A stretch of 64,000 nucleotides of DNA from Aureispira sp. CCB-QB1 (lineage in GTDB: Bacteria; Bacteroidota; Bacteroidia; Chitinophagales; Saprospiraceae), in assembly GCA_945870185.1 (NCBI GenBank), contig CAMBRK010000001.1:82380-146379 (forward strand), in the 5' to 3' direction. How positions within the stretch are numbered: position 1 is the stretch's first letter; each line of letters starts with the position of its first letter. Below are positions 52,325 through 62,009 of this stretch, piece by piece. Under the pieces are notes generated by a model. That model was not told the DNA's origin and did no database searches. It worked only from the letters and a program-made list of their open reading frames with translations. The translations under genes were made by a program, and so were the position numbers.

Positions 52325-53962
52325 ATGAAAATCAGCATAGCACAACTCAATTATCACATAGGAAATTTCGAAGGCAATACTGCCAAAATGATTGAAGCTA
52401 TCTCAGAAGCCAAAAAAGCAGGAACAGATATCATTTGTTTTAGCGAACTAGCCACCTGTGGATATCCGCCTAGAGATTTTTTGGAGTTTGATGATTTTAT
52501 TAGACTTTCGGATGAGAGTATTCATACCTTGTGTACACACGCACATGATATCGCCATCGTCGTAGGTGCTCCTTCTAGAAATCCGGAAGTCAAAGGAAAA
52601 AGCTTATTTAACTCTGTGTACTTCCTTACCAATGGTCGTATTGAATTTGTACAACACAAAACCTTACTACCGACTTATGATGTCTTTGACGAATACAGAT
52701 ATTTTGAGCCTGCAAAAGAATGGAATATAATCACCTATAAAGGTAAGAAAATAGCACTTACGGTGTGTGAAGACATTTGGGATGTAGGTACAGATGATCC
52801 GCTCTATACTGTTATTCCTATGGACGAAATGATGAAATACAGTCCTGATTTTATGATTAATGTGTCCGCATCACCATTCAATTATAATCATGCAGCTAGT
52901 CGTATTGCAGTAGTCAGGGCCAATGTGGAGCGTTATGGCGTATCCATGTTTTATGTCAATCATTGTGGTGCACAGACAGAATTGATTTTTGATGGTGGAT
53001 CGATTGTGATGTCCAAAAATGGTGCACTTCATGATGAATTACCCTATTTTGAAGAAAGTATCAGGCATTATGATCTCAGCGAAGTAGATGCTGGTGGCTC
53101 GATTCAAGAACAACCAAAAGAAAAAATGGCCCTTATTCATGATGCCATTGTACTAGGTATCAAGGATTATTTTAAAAAATTAGGATTTACTAAAGCTGTT
53201 TTGGGGCTTTCAGGCGGAATAGATTCTGCTGTAACTGCCATACTTGCTGCTAGAGCATTGGGGCCAGAAAATGTACGCGTTTTGCTCCTGCCGTCGCAAT
53301 TTTCTACGGGACATTCTGTAGATGATGCTATAGCTTTGGCAAAAAAATCAGATATTCCATATGATATAATTCCTATCAAAGATATGTACGATGCCTTCAT
53401 GATGAAGCTGTCTCCATTGTTTGGCGAACTCCCATTTAATGTTACTGAAGAAAATATTCAGGCTAGGGTAAGAGGTATTTTGAATATGGCGATCTCTAAT
53501 AAATTTGGCCACATTCTACTCAATACGACCAATAAAAGTGAAATGGCTGTAGGCTACGGAACGCTTTACGGCGACCTATGTGGTGGACTATCAGTCCTAG
53601 CAGATGTTTATAAAACAGAAATTTACGAACTCGCACAGTACATCAATAAAGATGAAGAATGGATTCCTATGAATTCCATTACAAAACCACCATCTGCTGA
53701 GCTCAGACCTAATCAAAAAGACAGTGATAGCCTTCCAGATTATGATATTCTAGATACCATCCTTTACCATTATATAGAAAAACGTCAAGGTCCACAGGAT
53801 ATCATTGACATGGGATATAATCCAGTTTTAGTTAAGAGAATACTTAGATTAGTAAATATAAATGAATTTAAAAGACATCAGACCGCTCCGGTACTGCGCG
53901 TAAGTCCCAAGGCATTCGGAGTAGGTAGGCGTATGCCTATCGTAGGTAAGTATCTTTCGTAG
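52325..53962 (+). CDS. nadE: Glutamine-dependent NAD+ synthetase
   Basis: The product has 545 residues. The N-terminal nitrilase-fold glutaminase carries the triad Glu in CFSELATCGYPPRDF (about 40), Lys in HKTLLPTYDVFDEYRYF (about 113) and Cys in VCEDIWDVG (about 149). The C-terminal synthetase has the PP-loop GLSGGIDSAVTA (about 293), and the late LRPNQKDSDSLPDY is conserved. It converts nicotinate adenine dinucleotide, ATP and glutamine to NAD. The bacterial single-chain form is normally 540-680 residues. It is monocistronic, with a terminator shared with HU. Confidence 0.96.
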   Translation: MKISIAQLNYHIGNFEGNTAKMIEAISEAKKAGTDIICFSELATCGYPPRDFLEFDDFIRLSDESIHTLCTHAHDIAIVVGAPSRNPEVKGKSLFNSVYFLTNGRIEFVQHKTLLPTYDVFDEYRYFEPAKEWNIITYKGKKIALTVCEDIWDVGTDDPLYTVIPMDEMMKYSPDFMINVSASPFNYNHAASRIAVVRANVERYGVSMFYVNHCGAQTELIFDGGSIVMSKNGALHDELPYFEESIRHYDLSEVDAGGSIQEQPKEKMALIHDAIVLGIKDYFKKLGFTKAVLGLSGGIDSAVTAILAARALGPENVRVLLLPSQFSTGHSVDDAIALAKKSDIPYDIIPIKDMYDAFMMKLSPLFGELPFNVTEENIQARVRGILNMAISNKFGHILLNTTNKSEMAVGYGTLYGDLCGGLSVLADVYKTEIYELAQYINKDEEWIPMNSITKPPSAELRPNQKDSDSLPDYDILDTILYHYIEKRQGPQDIIDMGYNPVLVKRILRLVNINEFKRHQTAPVLRVSPKAFGVGRRMPIVGKYLS

Positions 53963-53995
53963 ATAAGTAGGTAGTTTTTTGGACTCCCCAGAAAT

Positions 53996-54023
53996 AAAAA
54001 AAGGCAGATAAACTGCCTTTTTT
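53996..54023. terminator. Bidirectional terminator between nadE and HU
   Basis: AAAAAAAGGCAG, a short loop, then CTGCCTTTTTT gives a symmetric hairpin with T-runs on both strands. It lies between convergent genes. Confidence 0.85.
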
Positions 54024-54047
54024 GTTAAATCTATAATGATTACATTA

Positions 54048-54320
54048 TTAGTTTACTGCGTCAGTCAAACTTTTTCCAGCTTTAAATTTCACAGATGTTT
54101 TTGCTGCTATACTGATAGTGTTACCAGTTGAAGGGTTTCTTCCTTCTCTAGCAGGCTTGTGAGCTGTAGAAAAAGTTCCAAATCCTACAAATGCAGCTTT
54201 ATCTCCACTTTTTAATGAAGCTTCGATACCACTGAATACAGCATCAACTGCACTTCCTGCTTGAGTTTTTGTGATTCCTGCAGCTTCTGCTACTGCACTT
54301 ACTAAATCTCCTTTGTTCAT
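54048..54320 (-). CDS. hup: HU family DNA-binding protein
   Basis: The product has 90 residues, the normal HU length. The N-terminal helices (MNKGDLVSAVAEAAG and KTQAGSAVDAVFSGIEASL) are followed by strands and the DNA-binding arm with the HU motif GFGTFSTAHKPAREGRNPSTG (in two parts, about residues 48-68), ending KAGKSLTDAVN. It is a histone-like dimer that bends DNA. It is expressed from a strong consensus promoter upstream (54362-54391). Confidence 0.97.
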   Translation of the reverse strand: MNKGDLVSAVAEAAGITKTQAGSAVDAVFSGIEASLKSGDKAAFVGFGTFSTAHKPAREGRNPSTGNTISIAAKTSVKFKAGKSLTDAVN

Positions 54321-54361
54321 TTTTAATAATTTATATTGATTTAAGAATTTTAATTCAAGTG

Positions 54362-54391
54362 CAAAAGTAGTTTTATTTCATATATATACAA
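54362..54391 (-). promoter_or_regulatory. Consensus Bacteroidota promoter for HU gene
   Basis: On the minus strand TTG (54391-54389), a 19-nt spacer and TACTTTTG (54369-54362) match the Bacteroidota sigma consensus exactly. The ATG is 42 bp downstream. Confidence 0.85.
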
Positions 54392-54537
54392 ATAATAATT
54401 CATAAAAAAATACAATCTGCTACTAAAAATGGCTGATTTACTCTATTTGAAGCTGAGCGCATATAATTTTATATATATTTTATTCCAAATGATATAACGA
54501 TATTCTATTTAATTTTATTACTTTTGGAGCTTAAAAC

Positions 54538-54735
54538 ATGAACATTTTGTATAAGGTATTAAAGTTTTCGCTGATATTAAGTATTGCCTTGATTACTATG
54601 GGAGGTACATCATCCTGTAAAACAAAGGAAGGGTGTGGATTGGAAGAAAAATATAAAGCGGACATGGAAAAAACTAAACGTGGCGATTCAAACCTGTGGA
54701 GTAAAAAGCAAAAAAAACGAATAAAGAAAGGATAA
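54538..54735 (+). CDS. Small lipoprotein with basic tail
   Basis: The product has 65 residues. A signal peptide ends GTSSC (Cys27), then KTKEGCGLEEKYKADMEK and a basic tail (SKKQKKRIKKG). A good -7 element TACTTTTG lies at 54519-54526. I recall similar short SSCKT-EGCG lipoproteins in other Bacteroidota; function unknown. It is preceded by the HU gene on the opposite strand. Confidence 0.7.
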   Translation: MNILYKVLKFSLILSIALITMGGTSSCKTKEGCGLEEKYKADMEKTKRGDSNLWSKKQKKRIKKG

Positions 54736-54875
54736 CCTTCTTCGTATATCTTGAATTTTTACTGCTTCTTTTTGCAATTTTCCTAATATGTTGCTTAAAT
54801 ATCAAATTCCTTTCATTTTTGTATCATTCCATTTATATTCGCACCATTATTCACAAATATATAAGCTAAGTAGCT

Positions 54876-56819
54876 ATGTATAAGCAATCGCTTCACCAAA
54901 ATCTTATTCCTAAACTCAACCATTTAGTAGGCTCTAAAGTAGAAGCAGACATAGCTTTCATGATGAGGTTTTTTTCAAATTTGCACATCATTCATGAATT
55001 ATTTGGACAGATTTATGGTCATAGATCAGACTCCAACTTATGGTACAATAAAATCCTAGATACTATTATTGCCGCTTATGGTAACAGACAGGAATCTTTA
55101 AAAATGCTCGATTTAAATAAAGATAAACAAGGCCACTGGTTTCTTTCAAGTCAGATTACAGGTATGAGCTTATATGTAGATAGATTTTGCGGCTCCATAA
55201 AGCAACTCTCATCAAAACTAGGCTACTTCGAAGAATTAGGGGTCAATTTTCTACATCTGATGCCGGTAATGCAAAGTCCCGTAGGAGAAAGTGATGGTGG
55301 TTATGCAGTTTCTGACTTTAGAAACGTAGAACCTAGGTTTGGCACCATTGATGATCTCCGCCAACTGGATAACAAAATGAAGGAGAAAGGAATGTATTTG
55401 ATGTTGGATATTGTATTAAATCACACCTCATCCCACCATGAATGGGCACAAAAAGCATCAAACGGCGATCAGCACTATCAATCATATTTTTACATGTATA
55501 ATGATAGAAGTATTCCAGACAAATTCGAAAAAACAATGCCCGAGGTATTTCCTGAAAGTTCACCTGGTAGCTTTACTTTTGATAAAAAATCAGGAAAATG
55601 GGTTATGACAGTATTTAATGATTATCAATGGGATTTGAACTATACGAATCCTGAGGTTTTTAATGTTATGCTGGATACCATTTTCTTTTATGCTAATTTA
55701 GGTGTCGATATCTTACGTATTGACGCCCCTGCTTTTATATGGAAATCCATAGGTACAACTTCTCAAAATTTACCAGAAGCCCATACATTACTTCAATTGA
55801 TTAAGCATTGTGTACAAGTAGCTACGCCAGGTATGGCACTATTGGGTGAAGCCATAGTTGCACCTAAAGAAATCATGAAATACTTTGGGATAGGCAGATT
55901 TTATGGTCGTGAATGTGATGTAGCTTACAATGCAACTCACATGGCTTTACAATGGGATGCGCTAGCCACAGGAGATACCAGAGTCATGATGGCTGCTCAG
56001 CATGATATCCTTCAAAAACCATATGGAGCTACCTGGATCACATATACTAGATGTCATGATGATATAGGTCTCGGATATGAAGATGCCATGATTCAGCAGG
56101 CAGGATACCAACCCTTTGAACATAGAAGGTTCATGAAAAACTATTATTCTGGGCAGTTTCGCGGATCTACGGCAAAGGGGGCATTATTCGGAGTTAACCC
56201 TAAAACCAACGATGCGCGTATAAGTGGCTCACTTGCATCACTTTGTGGACTAGAATATGGTCTAGAACATAAGTTAAAATCAGTCGTAGCACAATCTATC
56301 CAAAAAATCCTTATGATGCAAGCTCATAGCTTATTTTTAGGTGGAATACCTGTAATTTTTTACGGCGATGAGTGCGCATACACTAATGATTACTCATATC
56401 TAAGTGATTCCGGCAAAGATTATGATAATAGGTGGATGCATCGCCCACTAATAGACTGGAAGAAAAATGATTTAAGAAAAAAGAAAGGAACGGTTGAACA
56501 TCAAATATATTCAGGTACTCAAAATCTTATTCAAATAAGGAAAAAATTTGAACTTTTTGGAGATTTTGGTAATATTAAATGGCTACCTGTTCACAACATA
56601 CATATTGCAGGGTATGTAAGATATACCGCTGAGGAAAACATATACTGCTTGTTTAATTTTTCTGACAAAGAAACACATCTTACGTGGTATGCCCTCCGCG
56701 AAAAGGGTGTTAAGGAAGGTCAAAGCATGTTAGATTTGTGGTCATCTACATCATTTATTGTGGGAAGAGATGATCAGTACTTGTTTATGCAACCATACCA
56801 ATTTATGATTCTTCAATAG
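54876..56819 (+). CDS. Amylosucrase-like glycoside hydrolase family 13 enzyme
   Basis: The product has 647 residues without a signal peptide. GH13 (subfamily 4-like) motifs are MLDIVLNHTSSHHEWAQ (region I, about 178), DILRIDAPAF (region II, nucleophile Asp in RIDA, about 285), ALLGEAIVAP (region III, acid/base Glu, about 325) and RCHDDIG (region IV, about 394). The N-terminal helical region and the start TGMSLYVDRFCGSI fit amylosucrase, which makes alpha-1,4-glucan from sucrose; related sucrose-acting enzymes remain possible. The gene is convergent with the LytTR regulator (12-bp gap). Confidence 0.88.
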   Translation: MYKQSLHQNLIPKLNHLVGSKVEADIAFMMRFFSNLHIIHELFGQIYGHRSDSNLWYNKILDTIIAAYGNRQESLKMLDLNKDKQGHWFLSSQITGMSLYVDRFCGSIKQLSSKLGYFEELGVNFLHLMPVMQSPVGESDGGYAVSDFRNVEPRFGTIDDLRQLDNKMKEKGMYLMLDIVLNHTSSHHEWAQKASNGDQHYQSYFYMYNDRSIPDKFEKTMPEVFPESSPGSFTFDKKSGKWVMTVFNDYQWDLNYTNPEVFNVMLDTIFFYANLGVDILRIDAPAFIWKSIGTTSQNLPEAHTLLQLIKHCVQVATPGMALLGEAIVAPKEIMKYFGIGRFYGRECDVAYNATHMALQWDALATGDTRVMMAAQHDILQKPYGATWITYTRCHDDIGLGYEDAMIQQAGYQPFEHRRFMKNYYSGQFRGSTAKGALFGVNPKTNDARISGSLASLCGLEYGLEHKLKSVVAQSIQKILMMQAHSLFLGGIPVIFYGDECAYTNDYSYLSDSGKDYDNRWMHRPLIDWKKNDLRKKKGTVEHQIYSGTQNLIQIRKKFELFGDFGNIKWLPVHNIHIAGYVRYTAEENIYCLFNFSDKETHLTWYALREKGVKEGQSMLDLWSSTSFIVGRDDQYLFMQPYQFMILQ

Positions 56820-56830
56820 ATTCAATATTC

Positions 56831-57559
56831 TCACTGCATCAGCCTAGCCAATACTTCTGGCCTTTTACTTCGAGCAACAGGTACCCTGATCTCGTGATGT
56901 AAAACGATTTCCATGGCATCACCTTTCACTATCTTCCTGACAAATGATTCCTGTATTAACCAAGAAGCATGCGGTCTAAAAAATATAGGATTGTTGAGTA
57001 ATTCCTCAATATCGCGCAATGTCTTTGATAATAGATAAGGTTTTATCATATCCTGACAATAAATATTACAATAACTTCCTTCAGCTTCACAACAAATAAT
57101 GTCCTTAACTTGAACAAAAATAATTTCATTACCTATAGGAAGGAGGATTTTTTCTGGTACGCTTGTTTGACTTAATTCCTGTACATGTAAGATGGTCTCT
57201 ATGGATGGCACAGTGGAATACTTCTTGATTGCAGAAATCAATTCTGACTTATCTATAGGCTTTAGTAAATAATCTATGGCGTTGAATCTAAATGCTTTAA
57301 TAGCGTACTGATCATATGCTGTAGTAAATATGATTCTTGATGTAATTTTTCCTAATTTTTTTATCAAATCAAAACCATTTAACTGAGGCATTTCAATGTC
57401 AAGAAATATTAAATCTGGCTGATGTTGGGAAAGGTATTCCAAAGCTTCCAAAGAATCGTTAAAAATTTTTTCAATAACCACATCAGGACAATGTTTTGTC
57501 AATAAGATTTGGATTACATCAGAGCAATATACTTCGTCATCTATAATTACGGCCTTCAT
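56831..57559 (-). CDS. LytTR-family response regulator
   Basis: The product has 242 residues. The receiver domain has the phosphoacceptor Asp in DLIFLDIEMPQLNGFDL (about residue 55), with the switch Thr in IFTTAYD and Lys in LLKPIDKSE. A LytTR DNA-binding domain follows (IFVQVKDIICCEAEGSYCNIY, about 140-160, and FFRPHASWLIQES). It is encoded 13 bp after the large sensor kinase, which would phosphorylate it. Target promoters are not known. Confidence 0.94.
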   Translation of the reverse strand: MKAVIIDDEVYCSDVIQILLTKHCPDVVIEKIFNDSLEALEYLSQHQPDLIFLDIEMPQLNGFDLIKKLGKITSRIIFTTAYDQYAIKAFRFNAIDYLLKPIDKSELISAIKKYSTVPSIETILHVQELSQTSVPEKILLPIGNEIIFVQVKDIICCEAEGSYCNIYCQDMIKPYLLSKTLRDIEELLNNPIFFRPHASWLIQESFVRKIVKGDAMEIVLHHEIRVPVARSKRPEVLARLMQ

Positions 57560-57572
57560 AAATATTAAAAAT

Positions 57573-60500
57573 TTAAATGCTTATCAATATGGTAACCTTA
57601 GTACCCGAAGCTTTTTGATCTAGATCACTTATATCTTCGATTACAATATTTGTTTTTACTCTTTTCATTTTTTCCATAAGATTTAGCCTTTCATTAGTTA
57701 ATGCAATACCATGCGATTTGTGGGCATTTCCATCTTTGCTTTTTATCTCCTGAGCTTTATTTCGGCCTATACCATTATCCTGTATCTCTATTACAACTCC
57801 AATCTCATTTTGCAATACACGTATCGTCAACTTTTTTGCCAACCCAAGTGGTGCCTGCATTAATCCATGCCAAATGGCATTCTCCACATATGGCTGAAGT
57901 AAAAGTGGTGGTAACATAATATTTTCTTTTTGAACATTAGTATCAACATCAATACGCCATTCAAAACTATCCTGAAAACGCATAGACTCCATCTCAATGT
58001 AAAGTCTCAGAGCATCTATTTCTTTATCCAATGTAATAAAATCTTCGCGGCTACCATCAAGAATCATCCTGATCAATCGGGAGAATTTGGTAAGATATTC
58101 AGATGCAGCTTCTGTATCGTGGACTAAGATAAAACGATTGATCGAATTCAGACAATTGAAGATAAAATGTGGATTCATTTGTGCCCGAAGTGCGGTCATT
58201 TCTATCTCGGTGATACGTTGTTTTAAACTGTTTTTTTCGCTTTCTTCTTTTCTTATTGTAGCGATTCTTTTTTTATATGATGCAAAACCAATTAATAATG
58301 TTAATATTAATATCGTGCTGTAAAACCAAGTTGTTTTCCACCACGGAGGTATAACTATAACTTTAAGTGAAAAAATATTCTTTGTGTCAAATTTACTGGC
58401 AACTTTTATTTGGTATGTGCCTGGTGATAAGTTATATAGACTGATCGTGCTGTTTTCGAGTGGTTGCCAGCTTTCGCCATTGATACTGTATTGGAACTCC
58501 TTATGATTTAATCCAATACTACCAATATTTCCAAATAAAAACACAAAATTATTTTGGTGATAAGCTACTTTAAATATGGAGTCAATGGGTATAATGGTGC
58601 CGGAAAGTTTTACTTCCTTTAGATAAATTTTGGCTTTAGGTTGATAATGTATTAATGCATTTTGATCAAAGGAAATAAGGTGTTCGGGATATAAATTTTG
58701 AGTAACGCTTCCCTTGTCATCTGAAAAAATTCTATAGGTAAATAGCTTGCTGTCCGGTTCATTGTCAAAGGAATAAAATCTTTCATTTTGATAGTCGAAG
58801 GCCATCAGACCTGATTCTGTTGTAAACCAAAAAATGTTTTTGATAATGAGGCCATATCTGACCGCATCACTTATGAGACCACCTGAGGATGTGTATATTT
58901 TTGGGATCATATCACGGCTATTTATTCTAATCAATCCACGATTGGCGATCAATAAAAAAATATGGCCACGATCATCTCCGGATATATCAAATATAATTCC
59001 CTTGTTGGTTTGTGCCAAATTACCAGTTGAATAGTTTTTAAAAGTGCGTGTCGTGGGGTCGATGACAAATAAACCAAGTTTTTCTGATGCAAGCCATAAT
59101 CTGTCAGATGCTTTGTCATAATACAGTGCACTGAAATTTTCACCTTGAATACCACAATCAAAATACTCCAAATCTTTTTTGCCATTCTTCAGAATAAATA
59201 TTCCCTTGCTCCTTTCTCTTATGTAGATATTTCCACGAATATCCTCAGTAAAATTGCGAAATTCAGTCTTTTCATCATCAATTACAATATTCTTTTCAGA
59301 TACTCTTTGTACCGTATTTTCTTGAATATTCCATTTGTAAACACTTAAGCTTGTAGAAAAATAGTGTTCCACTCTTTTTGATTGGAAATATAACTGTAAA
59401 TTTCCTAATTTTCTACTTTTATTTTCATCCATTAATGCTATGCAGGATACAGAATCACAAGCCAAAACTACGTTCTTTTCCCAATCACTAGTCAGTATTA
59501 CTCCATTAGTAGTAATATAGCTGTGGTTATTGAAATAATCTTTAGGTAATGGTATTTTTATTTTTTTAATCCGTGTTCTTTTTTTGGACATATGAACAAA
59601 AGGTTGATTGCCCCCTTTGATAATGAAGATTTCATCACCAGAAACTAAAGTTTGTGATATACCTACACTGAAGTGCGTATCCAAATTTTCCTTGCGGTCA
59701 AAAAGAGTAAATGTACCAAACTGAATATCATAAAGATAAAGATTGTCTAATCTTGTGAAGAGAAGCGTTTTTTCGTCAAATTCTTTAATATCTAAAACAG
59801 CATCTGCACTACCTTTGACTCTTTCTGGCCAAGTAAAATGTGACCACTTCCCCACTTTAGGATCGAAAGTATAATAACATTGGTCATAGGTACCTATCCA
59901 AAGTTTTCCACTACTGTCGATATAGTGAATCGCAAAAGCAAAGTAATCATCAAGATCTGGATTTGGGTAGTACGTATAGGTATTTGTAGGCGTATGTACA
60001 GAAAAGAGACCATATACTGTCATCAACCACAATTCAGTTTCTGACTTTCGTTTTATACTCTGTGAGATGCTATTCCTTTGCTCTATTTTTATGATTCCTT
60101 TATTTTTTACATAATCAAACCAACCACTTTTCACAAATTCTTCAGTCTTTGGATCAAAAATCACTACATCATAATACCCACCTATCCAAATACGTCCCAA
60201 TGGATCCTCTATCATTTCTGTGTAGCTGATACCTTGGATTGACATCACTGAAGGGTCTAGATAATAATTTTTGAAAGTTTGGGTTTTATGATTAAATAGA
60301 CTGAGGCCATCATCAGTATTTACCCAAAAGCGTCCTTTACTATCTTCCAGCATTCCATTACAACTGTTGTTAGCTATCGAATGCTTGTCATCAGGACGGT
60401 GTCTAAATGTATAAAAAGAATTCCCATCAAATCTATTAAGACCTTTATCTGTAGATATCCACAAAAAACCAGTTTTATCCCGATACATCGATCTGCATAA

Positions 60501-60629
60501 TTCAGAACTTAAACCATCTTTTATGGTATAAATACTAGTAAGATAATTATCCTGTGCAAATACATATGGATGTAACCAAAAAATATGGATCGCTATAATA
60601 AACCAAAATCTGTATAAATGGTAATGCAT
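57573..60629 (-). CDS. Two-component sensor kinase with beta-propeller sensor and LytS-type kinase
   Basis: The product has 1,018 residues with a signal peptide. The periplasmic part consists of repeated Reg_prop motifs (LWISTDKGLNRFDG, FWVNTDDGLSLFNH, IWIGGYYDVVIFDP) forming propeller blades. A Y_Y_Y domain follows (FQYSINGESWQPLENS, about 720-780). One membrane helix (WFYSTILILTLLIGFASY, about 790) precedes a LytS-type His_kinase domain with ALRAQMNPHFIFNCLNSIN (phosphoacceptor His) and an HATPase with PYVENAIWHGL and DNGIGRNKA. Such sensors bind glycans or breakdown products in Bacteroidota; the ligand here is unknown. Confidence 0.93.
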   Translation of the reverse strand: MHYHLYRFWFIIAIHIFWLHPYVFAQDNYLTSIYTIKDGLSSELCRSMYRDKTGFLWISTDKGLNRFDGNSFYTFRHRPDDKHSIANNSCNGMLEDSKGRFWVNTDDGLSLFNHKTQTFKNYYLDPSVMSIQGISYTEMIEDPLGRIWIGGYYDVVIFDPKTEEFVKSGWFDYVKNKGIIKIEQRNSISQSIKRKSETELWLMTVYGLFSVHTPTNTYTYYPNPDLDDYFAFAIHYIDSSGKLWIGTYDQCYYTFDPKVGKWSHFTWPERVKGSADAVLDIKEFDEKTLLFTRLDNLYLYDIQFGTFTLFDRKENLDTHFSVGISQTLVSGDEIFIIKGGNQPFVHMSKKRTRIKKIKIPLPKDYFNNHSYITTNGVILTSDWEKNVVLACDSVSCIALMDENKSRKLGNLQLYFQSKRVEHYFSTSLSVYKWNIQENTVQRVSEKNIVIDDEKTEFRNFTEDIRGNIYIRERSKGIFILKNGKKDLEYFDCGIQGENFSALYYDKASDRLWLASEKLGLFVIDPTTRTFKNYSTGNLAQTNKGIIFDISGDDRGHIFLLIANRGLIRINSRDMIPKIYTSSGGLISDAVRYGLIIKNIFWFTTESGLMAFDYQNERFYSFDNEPDSKLFTYRIFSDDKGSVTQNLYPEHLISFDQNALIHYQPKAKIYLKEVKLSGTIIPIDSIFKVAYHQNNFVFLFGNIGSIGLNHKEFQYSINGESWQPLENSTISLYNLSPGTYQIKVASKFDTKNIFSLKVIVIPPWWKTTWFYSTILILTLLIGFASYKKRIATIRKEESEKNSLKQRITEIEMTALRAQMNPHFIFNCLNSINRFILVHDTEAASEYLTKFSRLIRMILDGSREDFITLDKEIDALRLYIEMESMRFQDSFEWRIDVDTNVQKENIMLPPLLLQPYVENAIWHGLMQAPLGLAKKLTIRVLQNEIGVVIEIQDNGIGRNKAQEIKSKDGNAHKSHGIALTNERLNLMEKMKRVKTNIVIEDISDLDQKASGTKVTILISI

Positions 60630-60690
60630 CTGTAAGTGAAAAATATCAAGGGTGAAAATTACATGATATTTGTAATATATTTTGATTTAT

Positions 60691-61149
60691 CTAAGCATCT
60701 GATCTTGTAAAACCCAGTTTTATCATATACAGACAAAGTAATATCAATATAAAATCTGTTAAAAATATGCCTTTACTTAAAATATGTGATCTAGAAGGAT
60801 CGCTTTTATCCATAACTACGGTGACTTCTTCGTGTAAATCAAAATTTAACCAGGGGAAAATTACAGTAGATCTTGCAAAACCATCCAATGAGTCCAAACT
60901 TCCTGATACAATAGGATACCGATATACAGGTCTTCTTGCCCGATACTTTTTACCTTTTTTAGCTGTATTATCATCAAAAATGGTTTTACTTGTCTTGCTT
61001 CCTCTGAATCCTATTACTTTACCTTCTACAGCAATACCATTAATCCTAAATTGTATAGTTTCTGCCATTGGCTTACCGGTGATGTAGATCAATATACATC
61101 CACCTGCTATCAGTAATATTCGGAATAAAAACACGGTTACAGGATTCAT
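60691..61149 (-). CDS. DUF3592 membrane protein
   Basis: From the ATG at 61149 (MNPVTVFLF) the product has 152 residues. N-terminal and C-terminal membrane helices flank an extracytoplasmic domain with FRINGIAVEGKVIGFRGSK and DLHEEVTVVMDKSDPS, matching DUF3592. An alternative start 5 codons upstream would overlap the preceding gene. No function is known for the family. It follows the SGNH-like lipoprotein gene by 1 bp. Confidence 0.75.
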   Translation of the reverse strand: MNPVTVFLFRILLIAGGCILIYITGKPMAETIQFRINGIAVEGKVIGFRGSKTSKTIFDDNTAKKGKKYRARRPVYRYPIVSGSLDSLDGFARSTVIFPWLNFDLHEEVTVVMDKSDPSRSHILSKGIFLTDFILILLCLYMIKLGFTRSDA

Positions 61150-61150
61150 A

Positions 61151-61999
61151 TTATTTACCAGCATTATATATACTCATTAACAATGCCTTGCTTATTTGTT
61201 GTCCTGCTTTTTTGCCGATATGACCTTGACCATCAGAAGTATCTATGCCATTAACATCACTTGGATCCGAAGCAGTATTGCGATTTTCTGAGCAGATACG
61301 CCATACGCCATTAAGCTGACAAGCGCCGTCATCACTTTCCAAAGCTTGCAAATCAAAAATTACATCAGTTGCCGCAAGTGTAGAACGCATCCATTGTCCC
61401 ACTTTCATTCTTGCTGCATTACCATCATATGATTCTACAGAATACACAAGTGGTGGCGTAATGTGCAGCATTCTAAAACCATTGACTTTTGACTTTAATT
61501 CATCAACCATTGCCTTATATGCAGTTTGCACTTGTGTATAATTATTATCGTCAATGTCTGCATATCCAAATTTAAATACGCCAATTTTGACCACATCTCT
61601 GCTATTAAGTATTTGCTCTTTAAAAACTCTGATTTTTTCATACGGATTTCCATTTGGAATATTTCCTACATCTACAAAAATTCCACCCATAAATCCTTTA
61701 TTGACCTTATCACCATTTCCATAGTATTCCCAAGGAAATCCATTGGCTTTACAACCTTCTTCCAGGTCCTGACCCACGGATTGATGTAGAAACAAGGTAT
61801 TCCACTTTTTGATACGATTTTTTTCAGAAGCGGACAATGCATCCCAAGTTGCTACACCTGAAGTGCCTACGATGCCGGGACTACCTTTGCCTATTTCTGT
61901 GTTGTCATTTCCACTATTGTCATCAGGTTTTTCCGTGTTTTGTTCCTTTGTACAAGCTATAAATACCAAAAGAAACAGAATATAAAAGTTAATACGCAT
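61151..61999 (-). CDS. Lipoprotein, SGNH hydrolase-like
   Basis: The start at 61999 (MRINFYILF) gives 282 residues with a lipobox VFIAC (Cys17) and an Asn/Asp/Glu-rich linker. The mature domain contains LFLHQSVGQDLEEG (about 75), FKFGYADIDDNN and the late SDGQGHIG, which loosely resemble the serine, glycine/asparagine and His blocks of SGNH/GDSL hydrolases. The assignment is tentative. It overlaps no gene but lies between the DUF3592 and another lipoprotein gene on the same strand, so the three are one operon. Confidence 0.6.
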   Translation of the reverse strand: MRINFYILFLLVFIACTKEQNTEKPDDNSGNDNTEIGKGSPGIVGTSGVATWDALSASEKNRIKKWNTLFLHQSVGQDLEEGCKANGFPWEYYGNGDKVNKGFMGGIFVDVGNIPNGNPYEKIRVFKEQILNSRDVVKIGVFKFGYADIDDNNYTQVQTAYKAMVDELKSKVNGFRMLHITPPLVYSVESYDGNAARMKVGQWMRSTLAATDVIFDLQALESDDGACQLNGVWRICSENRNTASDPSDVNGIDTSDGQGHIGKKAGQQISKALLMSIYNAGK

Positions 62000-62009
62000 G
62001 ATAATATAT

